Assembly (NCBI GenBank): GCA_947166355.1
Contig: CAMVDX010000015.1
Location: 1-51,546, forward strand
Reading direction: 5' to 3'
Length of the DNA stretch: 51,546 nucleotides
Source: an uncultured Treponema sp.
GTDB lineage: Bacteria; Spirochaetota; Spirochaetia; Treponematales; Treponemataceae
In this document: piece by piece, positions 1 to 8,598 of the stretch
Numbering within the stretch: position 1 is the first letter of the stretch
Layout: each line of letters starts with the position of its first letter
The notes under the pieces: model-generated
What the model saw: the letters and a program-made list of their open reading frames with translations, nothing else
The model's database searches: none
What the model was told of the DNA's origin: nothing
Position numbers and translations under genes: made by a program

Positions 1-423
1 CTTCAGGCAGAACTTGATGGCCGCTGGAGAATGATGGCTCAGCAGTTCCAGACAAGCCCAGAACAGCTTGAAAAGATGATTGCTGCAAGTGGTCAGACAA
101 AAGAAGCTATGCTCCAGCAGTGGACCGGCGACAGCGAAAAAATGCTTAAGAGCCGTATCATCGTTGACTGCCTTATCCGCGACAAGAACATCAGCGTTAC
201 TCCAGAAGAAATCGAAGCTCAGTATGCTAAGATTGCAGAAGAAGGCGGAATGACTGTAGAAGAAGTTAAGAAGCACTACGAAGATCCACGCGCTAAGGAA
301 TACCTTATTGACGACGCTAAAGAAAACAAACTTTACGACGAAATCTATAAGGAAGTAAAAGTTTCTAAGGGCGACAAGATGTCTTTCAAAGACCTTTTTG
401 CTAATGCAGGAATGGCTTATTAA
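1..423 (+). CDS. tig: Trigger factor, C-terminal part (5' end outside window)
   Basis: The reading frame is open from base 1, so the gene starts upstream of the window. About 140 residues are visible. They match the C-terminal helical chaperone domain of trigger factor, the ribosome-bound folding chaperone: a run of LDGRW, a stretch with Gln- and Met-rich helices, and the late segment in which residues like KEYLIDDAKENKLYDEI form the last arm helices. The ribosome-binding and PPIase domains cannot be seen. The neighbours support the call, because tig-clpP-clpX is a common bacterial gene order. The gene ends with TAA and is followed by 369 bases of repeats before clpP. Confidence 0.88.
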   Translation, partial: LQAELDGRWRMMAQQFQTSPEQLEKMIAASGQTKEAMLQQWTGDSEKMLKSRIIVDCLIRDKNISVTPEEIEAQYAKIAEEGGMTVEEVKKHYEDPRAKEYLIDDAKENKLYDEIYKEVKVSKGDKMSFKDLFANAGMAY

Positions 424-492
424 TAAACAGACAATTTAAAGCGTCATTGTAACTGCGGATTACGGCTTGATAATGAAATATCAAGTCGTAAA

Positions 493-606
493 ACGAATGA
501 GTCAAGGCTTCAAGCGATAGCGTGCCTTGACCATTCGTATTGCCACGTCGCTCCGCTCCTCGCAATGACATCAATAAACGTCATTGCGAGCGAAGCGAAG
601 CAATCC
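493..606. repeat. Long hairpin plus inverted pair of family A palindromes
   Basis: Bases 493-508 pair with 524-538 (ACGAATG and GTCAAGGC with their complements, one bulged A). Directly after it lies a family A pair: an inverted copy at 538-569 (ATTGCCACG ... CGCAATGAC) and a forward copy at 580-606 (GTCATTGCGAG ... GCAATCC). A shorter fragment (CGCAATGACG) follows near 619-628. Family A recurs at 16967, 39065, 45617, 47081 and 47641. The 369-base tig-clpP gap holds no convincing gene; minus-strand coding potential here is only the repeats read backwards. Confidence 0.8.
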
Positions 607-693
607 ATTTTCGCCATTCGCAATGACGTTTTTTTATTCTTTTTATCTACCCAATAATCAAAAAATTCAGTATATTTATAATGAACATTATAG

Positions 694-773
694 TCATTCC
701 AATTCTGAATCAAATTCAGAATGACAATTTCGGAATCTATATTATCTGGATCCTGAAACAAGCTCAGGATGAC
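694..773. repeat. Two family B palindromes upstream of clpP
   Basis: Two short inverted repeats of the form TTCTGAATCAAATTCAGAAT (702-721) and TCCTGAAACAAGCTCAGGA (751-769), each followed by TGAC. The arms differ between copies but always complement each other, which suggests conservation of the hairpin rather than of the sequence. The second ends about 20 bases before the clpP start. Confidence 0.75.
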
Positions 774-792
774 AGTTATTTAAGGGGATTTT

Positions 793-1392
793 ATGAACGA
801 ACAGATGAACACACTGGTTCCTTATGTTGTTGAAAAAACTGGAAACGGAGAACGAACCTACGATATTTTTTCCAGACTTTTAAAAGACCGCATCGTATTT
901 ATCGATGGAGAAATAAATGATGCAATGGCAGACCTTGTTGTAGCTCAGATTCTCTTCCTCGAATCAGAAAACCCTGAAAAAGATATAAGCATTTACATCA
1001 ACTCTCCTGGCGGAGCAGTTACAGCAGGCCTTGCAATTTACGACACAATGAAATATGTAAAATGCGACATTCAGACAATCTGCATGGGTCAGGCTGCAAG
1101 CATGGCTGCAATTCTTCTTGCAGGCGGAACAAAAGGCAAGCGTTATGCCCTTCCTTCAAGCCGCGTTATGATTCATCAGCCACGCGGTGGAGTTGAAGGT
1201 CAGGAAAGCGACATCAGTATTCTTGCAAAAGAAATTATCAGACTTAAAAAGCTTTCTATTGAGTATCTTGCAAAAGACACCGGAAAGAGCACAGATAAAA
1301 TTGCAGAAGATATTGAGCGCGACTTTTTCATGTCGGCACAGGAAGCTGCTGAATACGGCGTAATCGATCAGGTTATGCCTTCAAGAAAATAA
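793..1392 (+). CDS. clpP: ATP-dependent Clp protease proteolytic subunit ClpP
   Basis: The product is a 199-residue serine peptidase, the usual length for ClpP, which forms the tetradecameric chamber that degrades proteins fed in by ClpX. The full catalytic triad can be placed: Ser103 in GQAASMAA, His128 in MIHQPRGG and Asp177 in ERDFFMSA. The N-terminal [16 protein letters not shown] segment matches the axial-loop start of the family. An AAGGGG ribosome site at 782-787 supports the ATG chosen. clpX follows after 116 bases and trigger factor precedes it, as in many bacteria. Confidence 0.97.
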   Translation: MNEQMNTLVPYVVEKTGNGERTYDIFSRLLKDRIVFIDGEINDAMADLVVAQILFLESENPEKDISIYINSPGGAVTAGLAIYDTMKYVKCDIQTICMGQAASMAAILLAGGTKGKRYALPSSRVMIHQPRGGVEGQESDISILAKEIIRLKKLSIEYLAKDTGKSTDKIAEDIERDFFMSAQEAAEYGVIDQVMPSRK

Positions 1393-1425
1393 GACATCTT
1401 GCGTCATGCTGGCCCTGAAATAAAT

Positions 1426-1489
1426 TCCGGATTCAGCATCTCAACTGAAGAGATTCCGAAACCTGAAACGAGTTCAGTGTCGGAATGAC
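1426..1489. repeat. Family B palindrome between clpP and clpX
   Basis: Contains ATTCCG near both ends with an inner CTGAAACGAGTTCAG palindrome and the typical final GGAATGAC. An ATG inside this repeat (1485) is in frame with clpX but has no ribosome site; the real start is at 1509. Confidence 0.7.
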
Positions 1490-1508
1490 GTTAGGTTTGG
1501 AGATTAAT

Positions 1509-2783
1509 ATGAAACAATTTAATATCAATAATGCCCCTTTCTGTTTTTTTTGTGGACGCACAGCCGGCAAAGACCGCAAGCTTATTACAGGTCCAAGCAA
1601 AAACACTTTTATCTGCGATAAGTGTGTAGCAATCTGTCAGGGGATTTTAGACCAGCAGGAAGCAGACATTACTCCTATTGAACTTAAGGATGTACCTACT
1701 CCACGTGAATTTAAGGAATACCTTGATTCTTATGTTGTTGGTCAGGAAGAAGCAAAAAAGACTCTTTCTGTAGCCGTTTACAACCATTATAAAAGAATGT
1801 CAGTTTCTGCCGCTGCACTTGCCGCTGAAGATGCTGTAAAAATTGAAAAATCAAATGTACTTTTAATTGGCCCAACAGGAAGCGGAAAGACTCTTCTTGC
1901 CCGTACCCTTGCGCAGCGTCTTAAGGTTCCATTTGCAATTGCAGATGCTACAACTTTGACTGAAGCAGGCTATGTTGGTGAAGACGTAGAGAACGTACTT
2001 TTAAAGCTGATTAACGCCGCAGACGGCAACATTGAAGCTGCAGAACGTGGAATCATCTTCATTGATGAAATTGATAAGATTGCCCGCAAGAGCGAAAACA
2101 CATCTATTACCCGCGATGTAAGCGGTGAAGGTGTTCAGCAGGCTCTTTTAAAGATTATCGAAGGTACTGTTGCTAGCGTTCCTCCACAGGGCGGACGTAA
2201 GCATCCTAATCAGGAAATGCTTCAGATTGATACAACAAACATTCTCTTTATTCTTGGTGGAGCATTTGTTGGTCTTGATAAAATTATTGAACAGCGTGTT
2301 TCTTCTCATGCGATGGGCTTTGGTTCTTCAGTTGGCCAGATGTCAGATGAAGACAAGATGAAGCTTTTAAATCAGGTTACTCCAGACGACCTCGTAAAGT
2401 TCGGTTTGATTCCTGAATTGATTGGCCGTATGCCTATTACCTGCGCACTCAAAGAGCTTACCCGCGACGACCTTGTAAGTGTACTCACAGAACCTAAAAA
2501 CGCAATCACAAAGCAATTCCAGGCTTCTTTCAATATTGATGATGTAAATCTTGTATTTGAAAAAGATGCTATCGAAGAAATTGCTGATGAGGCTATTCGC
2601 CAGAAAACTGGTGCTCGAGGTCTTCGTACAATTGTAGAAAAAATGCTTATGGACGTAATGTTCAAGATTCCTGATATTAAGGGAAAGAAAACCTTTACTG
2701 TTACAAAGAAGATTGTACAGGGTAAGGAAAATAACATTGAAAGTCTCATAAAGACAGACAATACGTCTATCGAAAGTGCATAA
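1509..2783 (+). CDS. clpX: ATP-dependent Clp protease ATP-binding subunit ClpX
   Basis: The product is a 424-residue AAA+ unfoldase that recognises and threads substrates into ClpP. The N-terminal zinc-binding domain is visible (CFFCGR, then CDKC), followed by Walker A GPTGSGKT, the pore loop GYVGED, Walker B IIFIDEID and the GGRKHP loop. The C-terminal small domain includes the sensor 2 motif GARGLR. I chose the ATG at 1509 because GGAG sits 6 bases before it and the zinc domain begins immediately. The in-frame ATG at 1485 lies in a repeat and would add eight unrelated residues. Confidence 0.97.
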   Translation: MKQFNINNAPFCFFCGRTAGKDRKLITGPSKNTFICDKCVAICQGILDQQEADITPIELKDVPTPREFKEYLDSYVVGQEEAKKTLSVAVYNHYKRMSVSAAALAAEDAVKIEKSNVLLIGPTGSGKTLLARTLAQRLKVPFAIADATTLTEAGYVGEDVENVLLKLINAADGNIEAAERGIIFIDEIDKIARKSENTSITRDVSGEGVQQALLKIIEGTVASVPPQGGRKHPNQEMLQIDTTNILFILGGAFVGLDKIIEQRVSSHAMGFGSSVGQMSDEDKMKLLNQVTPDDLVKFGLIPELIGRMPITCALKELTRDDLVSVLTEPKNAITKQFQASFNIDDVNLVFEKDAIEEIADEAIRQKTGARGLRTIVEKMLMDVMFKIPDIKGKKTFTVTKKIVQGKENNIESLIKTDNTSIESA

Positions 2784-2809
2784 GTAAAAGCTACACGGGG
2801 CACTCCTCC

Positions 2810-3955
2810 ATGGCAGATATTTTTTCTAACCTTTCTGAAAGCTTAAAACAAAATCTCACAACTCTCGGAATTACTTCTCCTACTCCTGTGCAGGCAGAGG
2901 TAATTCCGCGCATTCTACAGGGTGAAAATGTTCTTTTTGAATCAGAAACCGGAACTGGCAAAACCTTTGCTTATCTTTTGCCACTTATCAATAAACTGGA
3001 GTCTTTAGATGACCACCAGAAAGTCCGCATAATTGTTGTAGCTCCGACTTTTGAACTGGCTTCACAGATTAACGGAGAGTGCAAATCCATTACAAGTCAC
3101 AAGTCTGCCCTTATGATTGGCGGGGCTCCCCTTAAACGCCAGATTGAAACTCTTAAAGAAAAACCTGAAATCATCATAGGAACAGCAGCCCGCCTTGTTG
3201 AGCTTATTCATCTAAAAAAGCTTAAGATTGAAGGGCTTATGGCAGCGGTTTTTGATGAAACAGACCGTCTGGTAAAAAAAGAATCTCTTGAAGATACTTC
3301 TGCTTTACGCAATTTGCTGCCAGCCGGAACTCAAATCATTGCCTGCACGGCTACAATCAGTAAGCAGACAAAAATCTTTTTTGCAGATGCAAAGAATATT
3401 GTACTGCCACCGGAAGATGTTCTTCGAAAGCGTATTACCCACTGGGCCATATATGCAGAAAACCGTGACAAAATTGATACTCTCAGAAAATTTCTTGCTG
3501 CAGAAAATCCTGCAAAGGCTCTTATTTTTACTTCCCGTGCAGATCAGGTAGAAAACATTTATAACAAACTGACTTACAAAAAGGTTGTCTGCGCCGCCCT
3601 TCATGCTAAAACCGACAAGCAGAAAAGAAAGGCTGCAATAGACCGATTCCGCAGCGGCAAGGAAAAAATTCTTATTACCAGTGATCTTGCGGCTCGGGGC
3701 TTGGATATTCCTGGAATCTCTCATATAATTCAAATGGACTTTCCAAGTGATGAAGATTTCTTTATTCACCGAAGCGGACGTACTGCCCGCGCTGGAAAAT
3801 CCGGAATTAATGTAGTAATCGGAGATGAATGGGAAATGCGGCATTTTGCACAACTCGAAAAAAAGCTTGGCATCACCGTTTATCCTAAAGAAGTTCGTGG
3901 CGGCAAAGTCATAAGCCCTGTAGTCGATGAAGAAGCTGGCGGACAAGCCGATTAA
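2810..3955 (+). CDS. DEAD-box ATP-dependent RNA helicase
   Basis: The product is a 381-residue minimal helicase with both RecA-like domains and little else. In order: a Q-motif segment (GITSPTPVQ), Walker A SETGTGKT, motif Ia PTFELA, motif II DETD (a DEAD variant), motif III TAT in place of SAT, and in domain 2 LIFTSRAD, TSDLAARGLDIPGI and HRSGRTARAG. Such enzymes unwind short RNA duplexes in ribosome assembly, RNA decay or translation. It lies 26 bases after clpX and 14 before a glycosyltransferase gene, suggesting co-transcription. The subfamily cannot be named with confidence, so no symbol is given. Confidence 0.9.
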   Translation: MADIFSNLSESLKQNLTTLGITSPTPVQAEVIPRILQGENVLFESETGTGKTFAYLLPLINKLESLDDHQKVRIIVVAPTFELASQINGECKSITSHKSALMIGGAPLKRQIETLKEKPEIIIGTAARLVELIHLKKLKIEGLMAAVFDETDRLVKKESLEDTSALRNLLPAGTQIIACTATISKQTKIFFADAKNIVLPPEDVLRKRITHWAIYAENRDKIDTLRKFLAAENPAKALIFTSRADQVENIYNKLTYKKVVCAALHAKTDKQKRKAAIDRFRSGKEKILITSDLAARGLDIPGISHIIQMDFPSDEDFFIHRSGRTARAGKSGINVVIGDEWEMRHFAQLEKKLGITVYPKEVRGGKVISPVVDEEAGGQAD

Positions 3956-3969
3956 TATCAGGAATAAAA

Positions 3970-5094
3970 ATGTCAGAAAGTAAAAAAATTAAAATTGCAA
4001 TAGATACACTTGGCGGAGACCACGGAAAATCGGGCTTCGGCTCATATATTCTTTATTTTATTTCTAATCTGCCAAAAGAAAGAGATTTCGAAATTGAACT
4101 TTTTGGTACCGAAGAAGACCGCTACACTTATACATCAGGAACTGATATTCCATATTCTGCAATAAAGCTTCTTGAAACTCCAAAGGCACTTCGCCGCTGG
4201 TATAAATATCACGCAAACCGTTTTATAAAAAAACACGGCTACGATGCAGTAATTTACCCTAGTGCAAATAAAATGCTGCCACGGAAGTTTCACGGGTACA
4301 CGGCTCTCGCAGTAATTAACAGCATTTTGTCTTCTGATATTGCTGAAATGGACAGAAAATCGCGCCATCAGTTAAAAAAAGGAATTCTGCATGCACACAG
4401 ACTGATTGCGGCTTCAAATTTTATTAAGGATGATTTACTTCGCCTTGGAGTTTCAGAAGAAAAAATAACTGTAATTCACAATGGAATTGATCACAAGCTT
4501 TTCTTTCCTATGGCAGATATTTTTGAAGATGAAATCGTAGATATTAAACCTTTTGCAATTAAGCGCCCTTATTTTGTTTACGGCTCTACACTTTCGAGCC
4601 CTGAAAAAAAACATATTGAACTGATTAAAGCTTTTGAGCTTTTCAAAAAAAATACGGGAGCACCTCATCGACTTGTCTTAGCAGGTAACGACGGTCCTTA
4701 TGCCCAAGAAATCCATAAGGCTGCCTTTGATTCAAAATACGCCAGTGACATTTTCCTGACTGGCTTTTTCCCTCACGAAAATTTTGCCCGTCTTTATGGT
4801 GGTGCCGAAGCCTGCCTTTTTCCTTCTGTAAACGAAGGTGTAGGTTTACCGATTCTTGAAGCTATGGCCTGCGGAATTCCTGTTTTGTGCAGCAACAAAG
4901 GAGCCTTAAAAGAAATAGGCGGAACAGCTCCACTCTATTTTAATTCAGACGATATCGACAGCATTGCAACAAATATGCAAAAAGTTACTGAAGACAAAGA
5001 ACTCCGTGACAATATGATTACCGACGGCATTGTCTGGGCCAAAGATTTCAACTGGGAAGAAACGGTCAAAAAGACTCTTAATACAATTATTTAA
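3970..5094 (+). CDS. Glycosyltransferase family 4 (GT-B fold)
   Basis: The product is 374 residues with the two-domain GT-B layout. The N-terminal part starts with IAIDTLGGDHGKSGFG, a glycine-rich acceptor-side loop. The C-terminal nucleotide-sugar domain shows LAGNDGPY and the GT4 EX7E signature in NEGVGLPILEAMACGIPVL. It probably transfers a sugar from an activated donor to a cell-surface glycan or lipid; donor and acceptor cannot be read. The ATG follows a CAGGA ribosome site 14 bases after the helicase. No other polysaccharide genes are nearby, so context gives little help. Confidence 0.85.
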   Translation: MSESKKIKIAIDTLGGDHGKSGFGSYILYFISNLPKERDFEIELFGTEEDRYTYTSGTDIPYSAIKLLETPKALRRWYKYHANRFIKKHGYDAVIYPSANKMLPRKFHGYTALAVINSILSSDIAEMDRKSRHQLKKGILHAHRLIAASNFIKDDLLRLGVSEEKITVIHNGIDHKLFFPMADIFEDEIVDIKPFAIKRPYFVYGSTLSSPEKKHIELIKAFELFKKNTGAPHRLVLAGNDGPYAQEIHKAAFDSKYASDIFLTGFFPHENFARLYGGAEACLFPSVNEGVGLPILEAMACGIPVLCSNKGALKEIGGTAPLYFNSDDIDSIATNMQKVTEDKELRDNMITDGIVWAKDFNWEETVKKTLNTII

Positions 5095-5141
5095 GTCAAA
5101 ATAACCTTAAAATCATAAAAAATTCTTCTTTATAAATTCTC

Positions 5142-5170
5142 TTTAAATGATATGCAAAATTCGGTATAAT
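5142..5170 (+). promoter_or_regulatory. Predicted sigma-70-type promoter of the smc operon
   Basis: TTTAAA (5142-5147), a 17-base spacer and a perfect TATAAT (5165-5170). It lies about 100 bases before smc and so gives a leader of roughly 100 bases. Confidence 0.55.
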
Positions 5171-5237
5171 TATAAGAATGTATAGAAGGTTAAGCTAAAG
5201 GAAAGATTTCGCATTTTTATTGCTTTTCAATCTATCA

Positions 5238-5264
5238 AGAGCCCGACTGCCGGGCGCGCGCTCT
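5238..5264 (+). other. GC-rich hairpin in smc leader
   Basis: A very GC-rich patch in an otherwise AT-rich leader, ending just before the AGAGG ribosome site (5266-5270). Two alternative stems can form: GCCCG with CGGGC (5241-5245 with 5251-5255), or AGAGC with GCTCT (5238-5242 with 5260-5264). Its position could affect ribosome access, but that is inference. Confidence 0.35.
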
Positions 5265-5276
5265 CAGAGGTGAATT

Positions 5277-8168
5277 GTGTTTTTAAAAAGTCTTGATATT
5301 TTCGGATTTAAATCTTTTGCGGACAAAACTCACATTGATTTTGCAGATGGTATTACTGCCCTGCTCGGCCCTAACGGCTGTGGTAAGAGTAATGTCGTTG
5401 ATGCAATCAAATGGGTACTGGCTGAACGCAATTCCAAAAATCTCCGTGCAGAAAAAATGGAAGACGTTATTTTTAACGGAACTGAACGTCGTCCAGCCCT
5501 CAACACTGCTGAGGTTACTCTCACTATTGCCAATGACAAGGGACTTCTTCCTCTTGATGAAGAAGAAATTGCAATTACCCGCCGACTTTACCGTTCAGGT
5601 GATGCAGAATATTTTATTAATAAACGCCCGGCCGGCCCTACAGAAATCCGCCGACTTTTCATGGATACTGGTGTTGGTAAAGCCGCATACTCTGTTATGG
5701 AGCAGGGAAAAATCGACCAGATTCTTTCGAGCAAGCCTGAAGACCGCCGTTACCTTTTTGAAGAAGCAGCCGGTATCAGCCGTTCTAAGGCCGAGGTAGC
5801 CGAAGCAGAACGCGAGCTTGAACGCACCCGTCAAAACATGACTCAGATTGAAATTGCCATGGGCGAAATTAAACGCCAGTACGACACTCTCAAGGTTCAG
5901 TCTGAAAAAACAATAAAATACCGTCAGTTCAAGGAAGAAATCTACAGCTGCGAGCTTGACCTTACCCTTCTTCGACTTAAGAACTTTGTAACTGATAAGG
6001 CCCGCCACGAAGAAGAACTCAAGCGTGTTCAGGAAAAACGCGATAAGGTTCGTCAGGAGATCGAAGAAATCAACAACACGATTTCTGAGAACATGGATAA
6101 AGTTAAAGCCATGCAGGATGACCTTTACAGCAAGCAGGCAAATCTTCTTGCAATCGGTCAGGAAAAAAACGGCAAGCTTGAACTTATCAAACAGCAGAAT
6201 CAGCAGGCTCTTTTGATGAAGGAAAAGCTTAATGCCCTCGAAGGCCGCCGCGCTGCAATTCAGGAACGAATTGATACAGTTCAGGAAGAAATTGACGAAA
6301 ACAATGCCGTTCTTCACGAAAAGAATAAGCAGTTAAATGATATCAAGGCTAACATAGAATCTTTCCAGAAGAACATTGAAACTTCCAGCAGCCAGATTAC
6401 AGACAATGACCGCAAGGCTGACTCTCTCCGTCAGCAGATTGCAGAGCTTGAAGAAGAGCGTGTAGAGCTTCAGAAAGAGCTTGCCGCAATTACAGAAGAC
6501 ATAGTTTCTATGCTCGATGCAAAGCTTAAGGATGCAGGCTTTAGTGAAGGAGCCCTTCGTATTGCAAAGGAAGAACTGGAACAGAATTTTGCAAAGCTTA
6601 AGATTTACCTTGATGGCCGTAAAAATATTTTCTCTGACCAGGCAGCAAAAAAGCTTAATGCAGATGAAGCTGCTAAAACTATTTCTGAAGCGGTAGAAGC
6701 CTTTGAAGAAGCCGGCCGCCAGATGCAGGCGATTGAAGCTTCGCTTAAAAAATATCAGGATGCTTCTCCTGCCTTCATTACAGAGTTCCTTTCACCAGAA
6801 GGTATCATGACTAAGAAGCGTGGAATTGATGATAAAATCAATCAGAACCGCACAAAGGTTGATGATATCAATAATCAGATTAAAGACCTTAATTCTCAAA
6901 ACAGCGAGCTCACAGCAAAAATCAATGAGTACCGTGACACCTTGCAGAAACTCAAGCTCAACGAAATTCAGATGCAGGAACAGATTTCTGCAAGTCAGAA
7001 TCAGATAAATACTTTAAACCGACAGCTTACAAGTGAACAGGCAACTTTGCGAGACACAGAAGATGAACTGTTTGCGGAAAACAAACGTGCCGAAGAAATC
7101 AACGAGCAGATTCAGACTTACCAGGATGAGCTTGCAGAAATTGAATACCGCGGTAAAAAGCTTGCTGACGAAATGAACAAACTCGACGAAGAGATAGCCA
7201 AGGCTAACAAAAGCGTTTCCGGCAAGAGTGATACCCTCGATAAAAAACGCGAGGAACAAAATAAATATCAGGAGCAGTACGAGCGCCTTTCTCTTTCCCT
7301 CAACTCTGCAGACAACGATATTCGTAACGTTAAGCAGAACTTTCAGGATCAGTATTCACGAGACCTCATGGAATTTGAAGAGCGCATGTATAAAATTACT
7401 ACTCCGGCCGCAGAGCTCCGCGAAAAGCTCGCTGACGCTAAAAAGCAGTTCCAGTCTCTCGGAAGCGTAAACCTTATGGCTCCAGAAGAGTTTAACGAAG
7501 TCAAGGAACGTTACGAGCGACAGCGCACAAACTATGAAGATACTCAAAAATCTCTCGAAAACCTTGTTCGTGTTAGCGAAGAAATTAAATCTAAGTCTGC
7601 CGAGATGTTTCTTGAGACTTATAATCAGATTAAGAAGAATTTCCATAATATGTTCCGCCGCCTTTTCAACGGAGGACGTGCCGAACTCAAGCTTGCAGAC
7701 CCTGCAAATATTTTATCTTCAGGTATCGATATTTACGCTCAGCCGCCTGGAAAGAAGCTTGAAAATATTGCCCTGCTTTCCGGTGGTGAAAAGACAATGA
7801 CAGCGGTTGCCCTTCTCTTTGCTACATATCAGGTTCGCCCTAGTCCATTCTGTCTTCTGGATGAGATTGATGCCGCTCTTGATGACAAGAACGTTTCCTC
7901 TTTTGTAACTGCACTTGAAAGCTTTGCAAGTGTGAGTCAGTACATCGTAATCACTCATAATAAGAAGACTGTAATGGGTGCTTCGACAATGCTTGGTATT
8001 ACAATGGAAGAGTCCGGTGTAAGTAAGATTATTGCACTCCGCCTTGATGAAGATATTAAGAGAGGTGCTGTAATTGACCATAATCAGGATAACTTTGTTG
8101 ACGAAGATGTTCCTGATGAAGAAGGAGTTGTACTTCCACCTCGTCCTCCAAAACGAGACAAGTCTTAA
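5277..8168 (+). CDS. smc: Chromosome segregation protein SMC, short form without canonical hinge
   Basis: The product is a 963-residue SMC ATPase, well below the usual 1150-1200. The N-terminal head has FKSFADKT and Walker A GPNGCGKSN (about residues 32-40). Coiled coil follows to about residue 400. Residues about 405-520 are less regular and take the place of the hinge, but the glycine-rich hinge motifs are absent. A second coiled coil leads to the C-terminal head with the signature LSGGEKTMTAVALLFA (about 835) and Walker B LLDEIDAALDD. The start is GTG, preceded by AGAGG. scpA and scpB are not nearby. Membrane and lipoprotein genes follow directly. Confidence 0.92.
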   Translation: MFLKSLDIFGFKSFADKTHIDFADGITALLGPNGCGKSNVVDAIKWVLAERNSKNLRAEKMEDVIFNGTERRPALNTAEVTLTIANDKGLLPLDEEEIAITRRLYRSGDAEYFINKRPAGPTEIRRLFMDTGVGKAAYSVMEQGKIDQILSSKPEDRRYLFEEAAGISRSKAEVAEAERELERTRQNMTQIEIAMGEIKRQYDTLKVQSEKTIKYRQFKEEIYSCELDLTLLRLKNFVTDKARHEEELKRVQEKRDKVRQEIEEINNTISENMDKVKAMQDDLYSKQANLLAIGQEKNGKLELIKQQNQQALLMKEKLNALEGRRAAIQERIDTVQEEIDENNAVLHEKNKQLNDIKANIESFQKNIETSSSQITDNDRKADSLRQQIAELEEERVELQKELAAITEDIVSMLDAKLKDAGFSEGALRIAKEELEQNFAKLKIYLDGRKNIFSDQAAKKLNADEAAKTISEAVEAFEEAGRQMQAIEASLKKYQDASPAFITEFLSPEGIMTKKRGIDDKINQNRTKVDDINNQIKDLNSQNSELTAKINEYRDTLQKLKLNEIQMQEQISASQNQINTLNRQLTSEQATLRDTEDELFAENKRAEEINEQIQTYQDELAEIEYRGKKLADEMNKLDEEIAKANKSVSGKSDTLDKKREEQNKYQEQYERLSLSLNSADNDIRNVKQNFQDQYSRDLMEFEERMYKITTPAAELREKLADAKKQFQSLGSVNLMAPEEFNEVKERYERQRTNYEDTQKSLENLVRVSEEIKSKSAEMFLETYNQIKKNFHNMFRRLFNGGRAELKLADPANILSSGIDIYAQPPGKKLENIALLSGGEKTMTAVALLFATYQVRPSPFCLLDEIDAALDDKNVSSFVTALESFASVSQYIVITHNKKTVMGASTMLGITMEESGVSKIIALRLDEDIKRGAVIDHNQDNFVDEDVPDEEGVVLPPRPPKRDKS

Positions 8169-8202
8169 ACTAACGAACGTTTGTTTTTTAAGGTTTTGAA
8201 AT

Positions 8203-8598
8203 ATGGATTTCAAAGGGATTTGGGAAAACATAAAAGAAAAAGTCTCACCTCTTATTGAGAAGGTTCGCGATTTTTATGAAGAAAACAAAATGCTTTCGTT
8301 AATTATCGCAGGTCTTGTAGCACTTCTTCTTTTATGCATTATCCTTTTGATTGCACTGGCAGGAAAGAAAAAGGAAACGCCCGTAGTACCAGGAACTGTT
8401 CTTGAGCTTACCGAAACTCTTGTTATACCTGATGGTCCGGAGCTTCCGAAAGACTATACTGCTTCAAGAACTCCAAAAGAAAAATGGAGTGAAGAAGAAG
8501 CTCAGAAATGGTTTACTGTTCCGTCCCAGAAGGAAATTGATTCGCTTTCAAAAGCTAATGATAATTTAATAAATGAGATTACAGGAGCCGCTCCATGA
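8203..8598 (+). CDS. Hypothetical single-pass membrane protein
   Basis: The 131-residue product has a charged N-terminus (about 30 residues), one strong transmembrane helix (about residues 31-52, rich in Leu, Ile and Ala) and a basic AGKKK stop. The soluble tail of about 75 residues is Pro/Glu-rich and contains the segment EKWSEEEAQKWFTVP. I recognise no family. The gene starts 34 bases after smc with an AAGG site and overlaps the next gene by four bases (ATGA), so the three are probably co-transcribed and translationally coupled. The tail may lie in the periplasm, partnering the lipoprotein encoded next; this is inferred from linkage only. Confidence 0.75.
   Translation: MDFKGIWENIKEKVSPLIEKVRDFYEENKMLSLIIAGLVALLLLCIILLIALAGKKKETPVVPGTVLELTETLVIPDGPELPKDYTASRTPKEKWSEEEAQKWFTVPSQKEIDSLSKANDNLINEITGAAP

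Noticed and set aside
510..761. Minus-strand open frame in the tig-clpP gap
   Set aside because: Its sequence is the reverse reading of families A and B; no ribosome site and no protein family resemblance.
3305..3946. Long minus-strand open frame opposite the helicase gene, and a similar one at 5595-6317 opposite smc
   Set aside because: They are shadows of strongly coding plus-strand genes, with Cys/Phe-rich composition unlike a real protein and no start signals.
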